DNA from: Streptomyces wedmorensis
GTDB taxonomy: Bacteria; Actinomycetota; Actinomycetes; Streptomycetales; Streptomycetaceae
Direction of reading: 5' to 3'
NCBI RefSeq assembly: GCF_000716445.1
Contig: NZ_JNWK01000070.1
Coordinates: 1 to 34,977 of the forward strand
DNA: 34,977 nucleotides
The position numbers were made by a program, and so were the translations under genes. Shown here one piece after another: positions 25,397 to 33,521 of the stretch (the first letter of the stretch is position 1; each line of letters begins with the position of its first letter). The notes below the pieces were generated by a model. The model did no database searches, was not told the DNA's origin, and saw only the letters and a program-made list of their open reading frames with translations.

Positions 25397-26101
25397 ACTA
25401 ACGAGCTGGTGCGGGGCGACGGCCACGGTTGCCACCCGGCCGCCGGCGGTACGGCCGATCCAGACGGTAGTCGTGCCTTCTTCCGCAGGAAAGGTGATCA
25501 GATCCGCTTGAGCCGCGTCGTCGGCGACCTTTTCGAACTCGCCGGAACGCAGGCTTTCGGTTTCCCGTCCGTGGACGACGCCAGGTTGCTGTTCGCACTT
25601 CTCCCAGAACCGTCTGAACGGCTCGGTCAAGGCCTGCCAACTGGCGGCATCGGCGAAAGACCCCATCGCCGTGTCCGTCTCGAACCCGACCTCACACCCC
25701 GGGGCAAGCCTCTTTGCGTCATCGTCCGCGCCAAGGGCCATCTCCCACTCGGACACCGGCTCGTCGCGGACACGCAGGCGAACCGCCGCGCACTCCCGAC
25801 CGTCGAAGTGCTCCCCCATGAACTCGTGGGGCGCCTCGATCCAGGACGCCTCCACCTCGTACGTTCCCGCAGGAATCCGCTCCACCAGTTCGTATGCAGG
25901 ACGGTCCTCTGGCCATGGAGTGTCCACCACGATCCGGCCGCTGGGTACCCGGAGAGAGGACACGACGCCCACCTCCACCACCGCTACGGGCACGAGGGGA
26001 TCGTCAAACCGCACACCCAGCCGCTCCCCCACCGTGAATACGGCCTCCAGATATGCGGACCTCTCCGGCCCGGCCTCCACCACGGCACTCACATCCTGCA
26101 C
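25397..26101 (-). CDS. DUF4241 protein, 3' end probably lost
   Basis: GTG 26101 (VQDVSAVVEAGPERSAYLEAVF) is preceded by AAGGGCGGA; the longer frame from TTG 26191 is less likely. Features fitting DUF4241: VAVVEVGVVSSLRVPSGRIVVDTPW, a beta-rich PPGxYxVE-like stretch (IPAGTYEVEASW), CAAVRLRVRDEPVSEWEMALG, FETDTAMGSFADA and ITFPAEEGTTTVWIGRTAGGRVATV. Function is unknown; DUF4241 proteins occur in polymorphic-toxin and other accessory contexts. Family members end shortly after the last strand. Here no in-frame stop follows until 24776, so translation would run about 200 codons antisense to the SixA-like gene. The end near 25397 coincides with the recurrent ACGAGCTGGTGCG motif, which suggests loss of the natural 3' end. 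Confidence 0.6.
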
Positions 26102-26292
26102 AGATCCGCCCTTCCCGACGATCACGGGCAACCCTAGATCCCCTGCACCCAGAGCCGCGGCTCCGGCCTGCTCCCCAGCGGCCGTCCCCAACGCTCAGGG
26201 GCCGACTGTCTCGTCCAGTCAAACCGCCGGAGCGAAAACGGCTGGCTCGGGTGACCTTCGAGCACCGCCGGACGACGTCCGGCGGGCCTGGC

Positions 26293-26622
26293 TCATCCTC
26301 TGTCGGTGCCCTCGTCGAGTGCCGCCAGCCCATCGCTCCAGCGGGCGCGGCGCTCCGTCTCCTCCTGGTCCCACCACGGCGTGCCGCGTTCCCCAAGGGC
26401 GACCTTCGCCGTGTGGACCCGGGTCCGGGCGGCGCGTTCGGCCTCCGTGTCCTGGGCGCGTAGGGCCGCGGCCACGGCACGACGTGCGGCCATGAGGTGG
26501 GAACGCAGCCGTGCGACGACCTCCTCGGGCACCTTGGGGTCCGTCGCCCGCCAGCGTCTGCCGTTGAGGATCACGTACCGTCCGTCGGGAGTGCGGGCGG
26601 GTTCCCGCGCATCAGCCGTCAC
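26293..26622 (-). CDS. Conserved small actinobacterial protein
   Basis: 109 aa starting at GTG 26622 (VTADAREPARTPDGRYVILNGRRWRATDP). It matches a widespread Streptomyces type: a short strand pair ending in R-R-W-R-A-T-D-P, then two long charged helices (EEVVARLRSHLMAARRAVAAALRAQDTEAERAARTRVHTAKVALGERG) and PWWDQ. It is often labelled as a Tol-type transporter without good reason. I see no membrane segment, so it is a soluble helical protein of unknown function. It is divergent from the DCC oxidoreductase gene with 113 bp between. Confidence 0.75.
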   Translation of the reverse strand: MTADAREPARTPDGRYVILNGRRWRATDPKVPEEVVARLRSHLMAARRAVAAALRAQDTEAERAARTRVHTAKVALGERGTPWWDQEETERRARWSDGLAALDEGTDRG

Positions 26623-26735
26623 CCGACCAAGACTGGCAGACGGGCGGCGCCGCGCGACTTCGGCCGGGGGCCGAGGGGCGGCGCGCGGTCGACCCGGCGT
26701 GCGTCTTCGGTCTCGCGACGCAGCATGATGGAAGC

Positions 26736-27116
26736 ATGCGTTCTCGGCCTGTGCTCGTCTACGACGGAGACTGCGGCTTCTGCACGACGTCGGCGAATTT
26801 CGCCGAACGGCGCGTACGGCCCCGCTGCGACATCGTCCCGTGGCAGTTCGCGGATCTCGACGCCCTCGGAGTCACCCGGGAGCGCGCCGAGTACGAGGTG
26901 CTGTGGGTGACACCGGCCGGAGCGGTGGAGGGAGGGGCCCGGGCCGTCGCGAAGGCACTCCTGAGCGCGGGCGGGGCCTGGGCCCCCCTGGGCGCGGTGC
27001 TCCTGCTGCCGGGTGTGCGGTGGGCCGCCCGACGCGTCTACCGGCTCGTCGCAGCCCACCGCCACCGGCTGCCGGGAGGGACACCGGCCTGCGCCGTGCC
27101 CCGCCGTCCCCGGTGA
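26736..27116 (+). CDS. DCC-family thiol-disulfide oxidoreductase (DUF393)
   Basis: 126 aa, ATG 26736. N-terminal RPVLVYDGDCGFCTTSANFAERR contains the diagnostic D-G-D-C-x-x-C redox pair (Cys13, Cys16) of DUF393. Then come IVPWQFADLDALGVTRERAEYEVLWVTPAG and a helical GGARAVAKALLSAGGAWAPLGAVLLLPGVRWAARRVYRLVAAHRHRLPGG, typical of the family's second half. Length and layout are normal. It is presumed to handle thiol/disulfide exchange, perhaps at the membrane; the substrate is unknown. It forms a divergent pair with the small gene at 26293-26622. Confidence 0.85.
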   Translation: MRSRPVLVYDGDCGFCTTSANFAERRVRPRCDIVPWQFADLDALGVTRERAEYEVLWVTPAGAVEGGARAVAKALLSAGGAWAPLGAVLLLPGVRWAARRVYRLVAAHRHRLPGGTPACAVPRRPR

Positions 27117-27174
27117 CCTGAACGGGAGGTCTCGAACGGTTCGCCCGGCCTCCGTCGCCACGGTCGGCGATGCC

Positions 27175-27365
27175 GAGTCGAGCCACACCCCGACCGAAAG
27201 CGGGAGCGGCCGTCGAGCGAGACAGGCGCGAAGGCCGGATCGAAGCGTGGCGACCACCGGTCTTCTGGCGGTTGCAGGCCTGGTCGGCCTTGTCGAGATG
27301 GTGCAGCGGATTCCGCGGCGGCGCAGGTATGCCGTGTTCGTGCGGGAGGCGTTGTCCTGTCGGCC
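27175..27365 (-). pseudogene. IS5-type transposase fragment, scrambled frames
   Basis: Minus-strand pieces in three frames resemble one IS5-type C-terminal region: AYLRRRGIRCTIS near 27310-27345, DKADQACNRQKTGGRH near 27250-27300, and PRFDPAF just beyond. Intact relatives read 'YLRRRGIkatIPEKADQxxNRxkkGsxGGRPPxFDp'. It is too broken to function. Confidence 0.5.
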
Positions 27366-27479
27366 CGCACGCGATGGGGCGGACGCGTGGCCGGCCCGCC
27401 CCCATGCGAGGCACAGGGACCTTCTCCAGCATGGGATCGAACTGCGGCGAGTCTTTACGCTGCGGCAGCCCGAGTGGGC

Positions 27480-27532
27480 GACTTACGAGCTGGTGCGTGG
27501 TAGCGAGTGAGGCGTTGTGCCTGGTGGGTGAG
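27480..27532 (+). repeat. Recurrent IS-end motif
   Basis: ACTTACGAGCTGGTGCGTGG, then TAGCGAGTGAGGCGTTGTG, is similar over about 40 bp to 1283-1325 and over about 25 bp to 12083-12108. No HARBI1-like transposase is attached here, so it looks like a solo end left by excision or decay. Confidence 0.6.
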
Positions 27533-27562
27533 TGAGCCCCCCAGCAGGGCGCGTTCCATGCA

Positions 27563-27607
27563 CGTACGGCAGGCTGCGGCGCGGTAAGCGCCGCAGCCTG
27601 CCGTACG
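27563..27607. terminator. 20-bp perfect terminator hairpin
   Basis: CGTACGGCAGGCTGCGGCGC pairs without mismatch with the arm at 27588-27607 across a 5-nt loop (GGTAA). It begins 18 bp beyond the stop of the minus-strand CsbD gene and is the obvious terminator for it. Confidence 0.8.
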
Positions 27608-27624
27608 CGTGGTGGGCAGTGCGG

Positions 27625-27825
27625 TCAGGGCTGACGGCGGTCGCGCAGGGAGTCCTTCATCCCACGGGCCTGCTCCTTGGCCTTGCCCGTGACCTCGCGG
27701 GTCTTGCCCTTGGCCTGGTCAGCCTTGCCCTCGGCCTGCATCCGCTCGTTCCCGGTCGCCTTGCCGGCCACCTCCTTGGCCTTGCCCTTGGCCTGCTCCA
27801 TCTTGCCCTTGGCCTTCTCAGCCAT
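27625..27825 (-). CDS. CsbD-family stress protein
   Basis: 66 aa: MAEKAKGKMEQAKGKAKEVAGKATGNERMQAEGKADQAKGKTREVTGKAKEQARG. Lys/Ala/Gly/Glu-rich repeats of the A-x-G-K type are the hallmark of CsbD/YjbJ proteins, which are abundant under general stress (SigB regulon in Bacillus) and intrinsically flexible. ATG 27825 follows AAAGGGAG. It is monocistronic with its own hairpin terminator. The upstream 70 bp include AT-rich TTCTAATTTG (minus strand), a plausible promoter region, but I cannot assign a sigma factor. Confidence 0.92.
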   Translation of the reverse strand: MAEKAKGKMEQAKGKAKEVAGKATGNERMQAEGKADQAKGKTREVTGKAKEQARGMKDSLRDRRQP

Positions 27826-29134
27826 GAGAAAAACTCCCTTTCCGAAAGAACGGTCGATCGATGGACAAATTAGAACAGGTGAGATGATTTCGCGCGCGGA
27901 GCCCGGAGATCGCCCTGCCGATCGGGGCAGCGTCCTGTGCAGAGCACCCGCCGCATCGTTAGGGCCGGTCTGAAGCCGACGGGTCATCCGCACGGCACAG
28001 GCCGAAGATGTCGAGCAAGACCATTAGCTCCAGGCCGTCGACGCCCGGGAAGCCACCGCGCGCCGGGCAGCCGCATGACGTGCCGTGCCCGGACCGGCCA
28101 GCAACGCCGACTCATTACCGCTCGCAGCCCATCGAGCCCTTCCTCGGCCACGCCGCCAGGCGGACTGCAACACCTCGGGGTCCTCCATTCTGGTCCCCCC
28201 TTTCCACAATCGGCCGGACGGATGACAAGCCCCGTTCCGACAGGACGGGTGAGACGAACGGAGAAGGCGTGAGGGACCGTCCTCTGCGCGCACTGAGATC
28301 GACCGGTGATCAGCGACCTCTTCGCGGACGTCGCCGAGCACCGCGGAACGGCGGTCACCACCGAGGCCATCGAGTTCGTACCGGGCCTGTACGGATAGGC
28401 CCTGGACGCGTCCTCCTCCAAGCACGCGGTGGAGATCCTGGAGCAGCAGCTGACTGACGCCTACCGCGTCTCGCGCTGGTCCGGCGTTCGCGGCGACGTC
28501 CTGGACGACCCCCTGCAGGACCGGACGGAGCGCATCGCCGACCTCGAGGCGAGGCTCGATCAACTGGAGACCGACCGCATCAAGCTGCCGTTCATAACGG
28601 AACATCGCCGCAAGATCGGCGTGATCCCGCAAGTGCAGCACCTCCTTCAGAGAAGCCGCCGTCACCGGTCGCGAGTCCTTCCCCCAGACCTCAACCTGTC
28701 GCGCCGCCCAGCCCTCGTCATCGGAGGCGAGGGCCCGTTCCCTTCCTGGCCCGGCTCCGCGCCGACGGCTTCGTCGTCCGAGCCGCTTCGCCTGGGCCGG
28801 CCTGGCGTAGCAACGCTCGACGTAGCGGCTGTTCCAAGACAGCGCCGCGTGACGAGCTGACCAGCCCTGCCTCACGGCGGCTGCGTAGCCGCCGTTTCCT
28901 CGCCTGCGCGCGAAGCCTTTTGTGGAGATCGGCCAGGGGGCGTCTCAAGGGCCTGTCCACGAAGGCCACAACCGGCATGGCGCCCGTGCTTTCGCTGCCA
29001 CCCCGACTGGTGCCCGTCTGACAATCACACCCGTCCGGCTCACCGTGATGCCGGTGTGTCCGGGGCGGGGTGAGGGTGGGATGCGGCGTTCGCGTCGGTC
29101 AAGCCCCCTCCTCCCGCTCAGAAGGAGCATTACC
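27826..29134. other. 1.3-kb stretch of doubtful coding content
   Basis: No gene is recognised. A plus-strand frame from GTG 28306 (VISDLFADVAEHRGTAVTTEAIEFVPGLYG) hits TAG at 28396, then remains open (ALDASSSKHAVEILEQQLTDAYR ... DRTERIADLEARLDQLETD) to 28860. It could be a decayed gene with a Trp-to-stop change. On the minus strand the same region gives a protein-like EVWGKDSRPVTAASLKEVLHLRDHADLAAMFRYE. Both strands have GC-rich third positions, so I cannot choose. The remainder (27900-28300, 28860-29120) shows nothing but the GAAGGAG site of the next gene. Confidence 0.35.
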
Positions 29135-29731
29135 GTGTTTGAACGTCACACGCTGATTCGCAGTCTGCACGATGTGGGTCTGGCCGCTTGGTTCGGTGGC
29201 TCGCTGATGGGTGCGGTCGGCCTCAACGGTGCTGCCAGGAGTGAAGGCGGGACGGAGGCGGCCACGGACCGGATCGCCTCTGCCGGCTGGGCGAAGTGGA
29301 CGCCGGTCAATGCCGCTGCCATCGGTGTCCACCTGTTCGGCAGTGGAGGGCTGCTGGCCGTGAACGCCCACCGCGTCGCCACCCAGCAGGGCGTCGCCGC
29401 ATCCACCGCGGCCAAGACCCTCGTCACCGCGGCGGCCCTGGCCGCCACCGCCTACACCCGCGTCCTGGGAAAGAAGGTCGAGCTGGCCTCTTCCTCCGAC
29501 CCGGAGAGCGCCGAGAAGGCGAGCAAGCACCCCGTCGACCTCGACAAGGCACGTCGGCAGCTGGCCTGCGCGCAGTGGGTGGTACCGGCGCTCACGGGGG
29601 GTCTGGTGGTGCTCAACGCCCTGCACGGCGAGCAACAGCGGCCCACCGAGCAGGTTTCGGGCATGTGGCAGCGCGCCGCTTCCCTCTCCCCGCACCTGCC
29701 GGCCGGCATCAGCTCCCACCTGCCGCACTGA
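29135..29731 (+). CDS. Four-helix membrane protein of unknown function
   Basis: 198 aa, GTG 29135 after GAAGGAG with 7-nt spacing. Four hydrophobic stretches: LHDVGLAAWFGGSLMGAVGLNGAA, TPVNAAAIGVHLFGSGGLLAVNA, TAAKTLVTAAALAATAYTRVLG and CAQWVVPALTGGLVVLNAL. A charged loop (KKVELASSSDPESAEKASKHPVDLDKARRQ) lies before the last. Proteins with the same 'WFGGSLMGAVGLNGAA' opening are common in Streptomyces and related genera as uncharacterised membrane proteins. No enzyme motif is visible. Confidence 0.75.
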   Translation: MFERHTLIRSLHDVGLAAWFGGSLMGAVGLNGAARSEGGTEAATDRIASAGWAKWTPVNAAAIGVHLFGSGGLLAVNAHRVATQQGVAASTAAKTLVTAAALAATAYTRVLGKKVELASSSDPESAEKASKHPVDLDKARRQLACAQWVVPALTGGLVVLNALHGEQQRPTEQVSGMWQRAASLSPHLPAGISSHLPH

Positions 29732-29917
29732 CTTCGTCGGCATCCGGACCCCCACCCTCGTGCGGGTCGGACTGCGAGTGATCACATTCTTGGAGCACCC
29801 GACCCGACCGAACGAGCCGTCCCGTCTTCAGCCGCTCCGCCTTCGCCGACCGGCCAAGGGCTCGTGGTCAGCCGTCGATGCCGGGGCCGTTAGGGCCCAC
29901 CGGATCGGCGGGGCTCC

Positions 29918-30214
29918 GTGAACCGGCCGGACCGGCCCATGGTGGTCGTCACCGGAGCGTCCAGCGGCATCGGCCGCAGGGTGGCGCACACACTCGCCGC
30001 CCGCCGGGCCGACCTCGTGCCGGCGGCCCGCACCGAACGGACCCTCGCCGCAGTCGCGCGGGAGCGCGCCTCATCGGCGTCCTCGACCGGAACCGGGCGG
30101 ACCGCGGCGTGCCGAGTCCGGGTGCGGTCGGCGAACCGGTGGCCTCGCGGCCGCGGCGAGCCGGACGGGGCCGCAACCGGGGCGGCTCGGATTCGGACTC
30201 GGCTTCGAGAGTAG
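29918..30214 (+). pseudogene. SDR oxidoreductase, N-terminal stub
   Basis: GTG 29918 gives MNRPDRPMVVVTGASSGIGRRVAHTLAARRADLVPAARTERTLAAVARE. The TGxxxGIG nucleotide-binding glycine motif and following helix are those of short-chain dehydrogenases. After about 45 codons similarity is lost; the frame becomes Arg-rich and stops at 30214. The catalytic Tyr-x-x-x-Lys is missing. About 200-280 residues of a normal SDR are therefore deleted or out of frame. Confidence 0.65.
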
Positions 30215-30446
30215 ATCGCCGGGAACAACAGCTTCTCCAGCCGAAGCACAACCTCTTCCACGGCCCGGACGGCCGGCCCAGCCGCACGGAACGCGGCCTG
30301 TTTCCGGGCGACTTCACATGCCGCGGGGAGACGCTCAACCGTCCCTCGGCGTGGCCACCGCGCGAAGCCGAGAAAGCTGAGCCGGAGCTTCGACGCCGAG
30401 GTCAACCCCGACGGAGGGGGGTTGAGGGCATCTGGATGATGTCGTC

Positions 30447-32216
30447 ATGACCAACACTTCCCGCCGCAGTCTGCTCACCGCGCTAACCGCCACCGCTGCC
30501 GCGGTTCCCCTTGCCTCCCTGACCGCAGGCCCGGCTCGTGCCGCGCAGACGGGCGCCACGGCTGTGGCCCCTGCCCCGGCGCCGCTCGTCGGCCCCGGGT
30601 CCGGTCTCGGTGCCCCGCGCTCTGCGGTGACCATCGCCGACCTCGGTGCCGACTGGTTCACTCCCGTTGCTCTCGGCACGCTCAGCGCCCAGGTGCTGTC
30701 CGGCACTCCTGCCCGCACCGAGGTCACTTGCGATGGCAAGCGCATCGCGCTGCTGACGCACGGCGCACGCACGGTGCTCCTTCCCGGTCCCAAGCGCACC
30801 TTCACCGAGAACAAGCGGCCCTTCGTCGACGACTTCCAGCGCACCCTGCCGGACCTGTCGCTCCCCGAGGCAGACCGCGTGTATTGGGGCACCGCTCCCG
30901 GTGGTGGTGGGTGGACCACCCTCGGCGGCGCCGCCTCCGACTACTCGGTGACCCCCGGCGCGGGCATCATCAATCTGACCACGGCCTACGCGAGTCGCCA
31001 CGCCAGTATCCGCGACGGGGAGATCACCGACGTCGATGTGCGTTCGGTGGCCAGGTTCGACAAGGTGCCGACCGGCCAGGCATGCTCGTACGCCCTGTCT
31101 TTCGGCTACCAGGACTCACACAACAGCTACCGGGCCCGACTGTCCTTCACGACCACGGGTGCCGTCGAGCTCCGTGTCGAGAAGGAGGTCGCCGACGCCG
31201 TCACGCAGCTGATACCGGCCGTCTCTCTGGCCACTGGCGTCGCCGCCGGCACCAGGTGGTCCGTGCGGGTCCGCCGTGAAGGAACCAGGATCCAGGTCAA
31301 GTCCTGGCGTACGGACACCACCGAACCGGCTGCTTGGACCACGGAGGTCGACGACAGCACCTTCGGCAAAGGCCGGGTGGGCCTCCGTGCTCTCGCCAAC
31401 GACGGCTGCACCAACCTGCCGATCACGCTGACCGTCAGCAGCTTCGAGGTCACCGCCGCCACGTGGGAGACCTTGCCGACCGTCACCCACACCGACTGGG
31501 TGCGCGTCCTGGACGAGCCGTTCGACGGCACCTGGACTCCCACGCTTGAGGCGCAGATCCGCTCCTGGGCCGGCTCGACCGCGCCCGACGTCCTCGCCTA
31601 CGCGGCGATGTTCCTCCCAAACGCGCCCGCCGTGACCGCGGGTGCGGGCGCCGCGGCAGGCAAGCAAGTTCTCGGCCAGGCCGGTTACGGCTACCTCGAC
31701 CCGCAGGGCAACCGCTACGAGGGCGCCGACTTCCACGAGTACATGAACTGCGGCTGGACCTTCCCGGACGGCACCTACACCGGCCCCTCCAGCAAGCAGG
31801 TCGGCAATCTGGACTGCTCCGGTTACACCCGTATGGTGTTCGGCTACCACCACCGGGTCCCGCTGGCGGCCGGAGCCGACACCTCCAAGACGCGTCTGCC
31901 CCGCAAGTCTCGCGACATGGTGGACTACGCCCCGGGTACACGCATCGACCAGACGACCGGCAGCACCCCACCCGCCGCAAGCCTGCTGCAGCCAGGTGAC
32001 CTGGTCCTCTTCAACGCCGACTCCGGTGACGACAACCTGACCGTCACCGTCGATCACGTGGGCATCTACCTGGGGAAGGACACGAACGGCAAGCGCCGCT
32101 TCCTCTCCAGCCGCAAGACAGGAAACGGCCCGACCATGTCGGACCTGTCAGGTTCTTCCACCCTGGACGGCACAGGCACGTACGCCACGAAGCTCCACAC
32201 CGTGCACCGCATCTGA
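30447..32216 (+). CDS. Tat-exported NlpC/P60 cell-wall hydrolase
   Basis: 589 aa. The N-terminus MTNTSRRSLLTALTATAAAVPLASLTAGPARA is a twin-arginine signal (SRRSLL), so the protein is probably exported folded. Residues about 130-340 form a jelly-roll-like domain (VDDFQRTLPDL ... YSVTPGAGIINLTTAYASRHASIRDGEITDVDVRSVARFDKVP ... KGRVGLRALANDG), resembling concanavalin-like sugar-binding modules. The C-terminal about 200 aa are NlpC/P60: Cys457 (NLDCSGYTRMVFGYH) as nucleophile and His537 (TVDHVGIYLG) as base, with QPGDLVLFNAD between. Such enzymes cleave peptide bonds in peptidoglycan stems. The ribosome site is weak (TTGAGGG lies 19 nt upstream). It stands alone. Confidence 0.88.
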   Translation: MTNTSRRSLLTALTATAAAVPLASLTAGPARAAQTGATAVAPAPAPLVGPGSGLGAPRSAVTIADLGADWFTPVALGTLSAQVLSGTPARTEVTCDGKRIALLTHGARTVLLPGPKRTFTENKRPFVDDFQRTLPDLSLPEADRVYWGTAPGGGGWTTLGGAASDYSVTPGAGIINLTTAYASRHASIRDGEITDVDVRSVARFDKVPTGQACSYALSFGYQDSHNSYRARLSFTTTGAVELRVEKEVADAVTQLIPAVSLATGVAAGTRWSVRVRREGTRIQVKSWRTDTTEPAAWTTEVDDSTFGKGRVGLRALANDGCTNLPITLTVSSFEVTAATWETLPTVTHTDWVRVLDEPFDGTWTPTLEAQIRSWAGSTAPDVLAYAAMFLPNAPAVTAGAGAAAGKQVLGQAGYGYLDPQGNRYEGADFHEYMNCGWTFPDGTYTGPSSKQVGNLDCSGYTRMVFGYHHRVPLAAGADTSKTRLPRKSRDMVDYAPGTRIDQTTGSTPPAASLLQPGDLVLFNADSGDDNLTVTVDHVGIYLGKDTNGKRRFLSSRKTGNGPTMSDLSGSSTLDGTGTYATKLHTVHRI

Positions 32217-32690
32217 CACGCGCCCACGTCCTGATCCGTTCTGCGAGTACATCCGCACGGGCCGAACGACCCAATCGCCCCTGCGGCCCTCGGTAATCCA
32301 GCGGAATCGTCGTCGGCGCCTTCCTCGATCCGCCAGGACCAGGGCCGACCACATAGGTGGCGGGGCCTGTTGGCGGTGCGGGAGGGCACGGGGTTCCGCT
32401 CGGTGCTCTCCCCGCTGTCCCCTCGGTCCTCGTGGTCGGCGGGCTGGCCGGGCCGGAGAGCAAGGGCACCACTTGCTGGGCGGACCGCTGGACCCGGTCC
32501 AGGACCTGGCAGTTCCTCCAGGACCGAGAAGCAGCCACCATGCCTCGCCCCGCTGACCAACCAGCGGGGCGAGGCACGTTTTGGACACGTGGATTCGGCG
32601 CAGCGCCGCGAACAGCTTTGGCGCGTTGCGGGCTTCGCAGCGAAGCATGCCCGCGCCATGCGGTCGACAGCCGGGGACGCCATGTCCAAA
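32217..32690. other. Intergenic, no gene seen
   Basis: About 470 bp after the NlpC/P60 gene. Open frames exist on both strands, but none with recognisable similarity or a ribosome site. The only clear element is the hairpin at 32541-32576. Confidence 0.4.
32541..32576 (+). terminator. 15-bp hairpin followed by T-run
   Basis: TGCCTCGCCCCGCTG and CAGCGGGGCGAGGCA form a perfect stem with a 6-nt loop, followed by CGTTTT on the plus strand. This is a rho-independent terminator layout. No intact plus-strand gene ends just before it, so it may have belonged to a lost gene. Confidence 0.65.
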
Positions 32691-33357
32691 ACCGCGCGGA
32701 CGCGCAACGTCTCGTCGATCCACGAGTTCCCCTCCTCTACTCCGCAGGCGCTCCTCGGGGCAGCCCGCGCCGACGGCCCCGACGCCGGCAACCTCACCGC
32801 GGAGTACCAGGTCTTCAAGGCGGGCAACAGCACGCCCGTGGTGAACCAGTCGGTCCCCGCCAACAGGGCAAAGTCGCCACGCTCGCGGTACCCGACGCCA
32901 GCCTTCCCACCGGCGACGTCTATCGCGCTCTCGGCGAGAGGGGCCCGACGGCAACGTCGATCCCGCCACATGGGGCGCGGCCGGCGAGCGGGTGAGGATC
33001 GGTACCGGCCTCAAGGCCGTCGACTACCCCGCGCTCGGTTCCTCGGGCGATCTGGACGGTGACGGACTGTCCGACCTGTGGGGACGCAAGTCGAACAACT
33101 CGGTCGTAGGGTTGCCCGGCCGGACACCCGCCGCGGACGGTATGGCCCTGGGCGCGGAGTTCACGATCGGCCGTACCCTGCCGACAGGCACCCAGGGCGG
33201 CACCCCGGGCAAGGCCGACATGATGGTCCACATGACCGACGGCACGATCAGCGTCCGCAAGAACATGGGGACGTACTTCGACGGCGGAACACCTGCGAGC
33301 GCGTACTGGTCGAACTTCCTCGACGGCCCCGAGCAGGGACGACTCTACTTCGAGTAG
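32680..33357 (+). pseudogene. Secreted FG-GAP-type protein, broken in three frames
   Basis: Three consecutive plus-strand pieces read as one protein: KTARTRNVSSIHEFPSST ... DAGNLTAEYQVFKAGNSTPVVNQSVPAN (to about 32865), GKVATLAVPDASLPTGDVYR (to about 32930), then DGNVDPATWGAAGERVRIGTGLKAVDYPALGSSGDLDGDGLSDLWGRKSNN ... FLDGPEQGRLYFE, ending 33357. The order, an Ig/fibronectin-like 'AEYQVFKAG' module followed by an FG-GAP/VCBS-like GDLDGDGLSDLW calcium-binding repeat, is common in large secreted Streptomyces proteins. The 5' part with signal peptide is absent, so this is the eroded C-terminus. The last piece alone (from about 32943) is a clean frame. Confidence 0.65.
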
Positions 33358-33368
33358 CGAGGATCGAG

Positions 33369-33410
33369 ACCGCCGGGTGGAAGGGGCGTCCGCCCCTTCC
33401 ACCCGGCGGT
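33369..33410. terminator. 20-bp perfect hairpin between convergent genes
   Basis: The arms 33369-33388 and 33391-33410 (ACCGCCGGGTGGAAGGGGCG and complement) are perfectly paired with a 2-nt turn, 12 bp after the stop at 33357 and about 110 bp beyond the minus-strand nuclease gene. It is probably bidirectional. Confidence 0.8.
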
Positions 33411-33521
33411 TCATTCGGTGCCCTGGAGAAGCAGTTCGTCTCGGCCGGGGCGGGTCGTGTCCCCCTCACATCGCCCGCTGGCCCCGAGTGACGCCCTGAG
33501 TGTCCAGGATCCTGGCCCTCC

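Noticed and set aside
32370..33062. 230-aa plus-strand frame as an intact gene
   Set aside because: Only its middle (about 32690-32865) shows protein-like sequence, continuing in other frames; the rest is non-coding.
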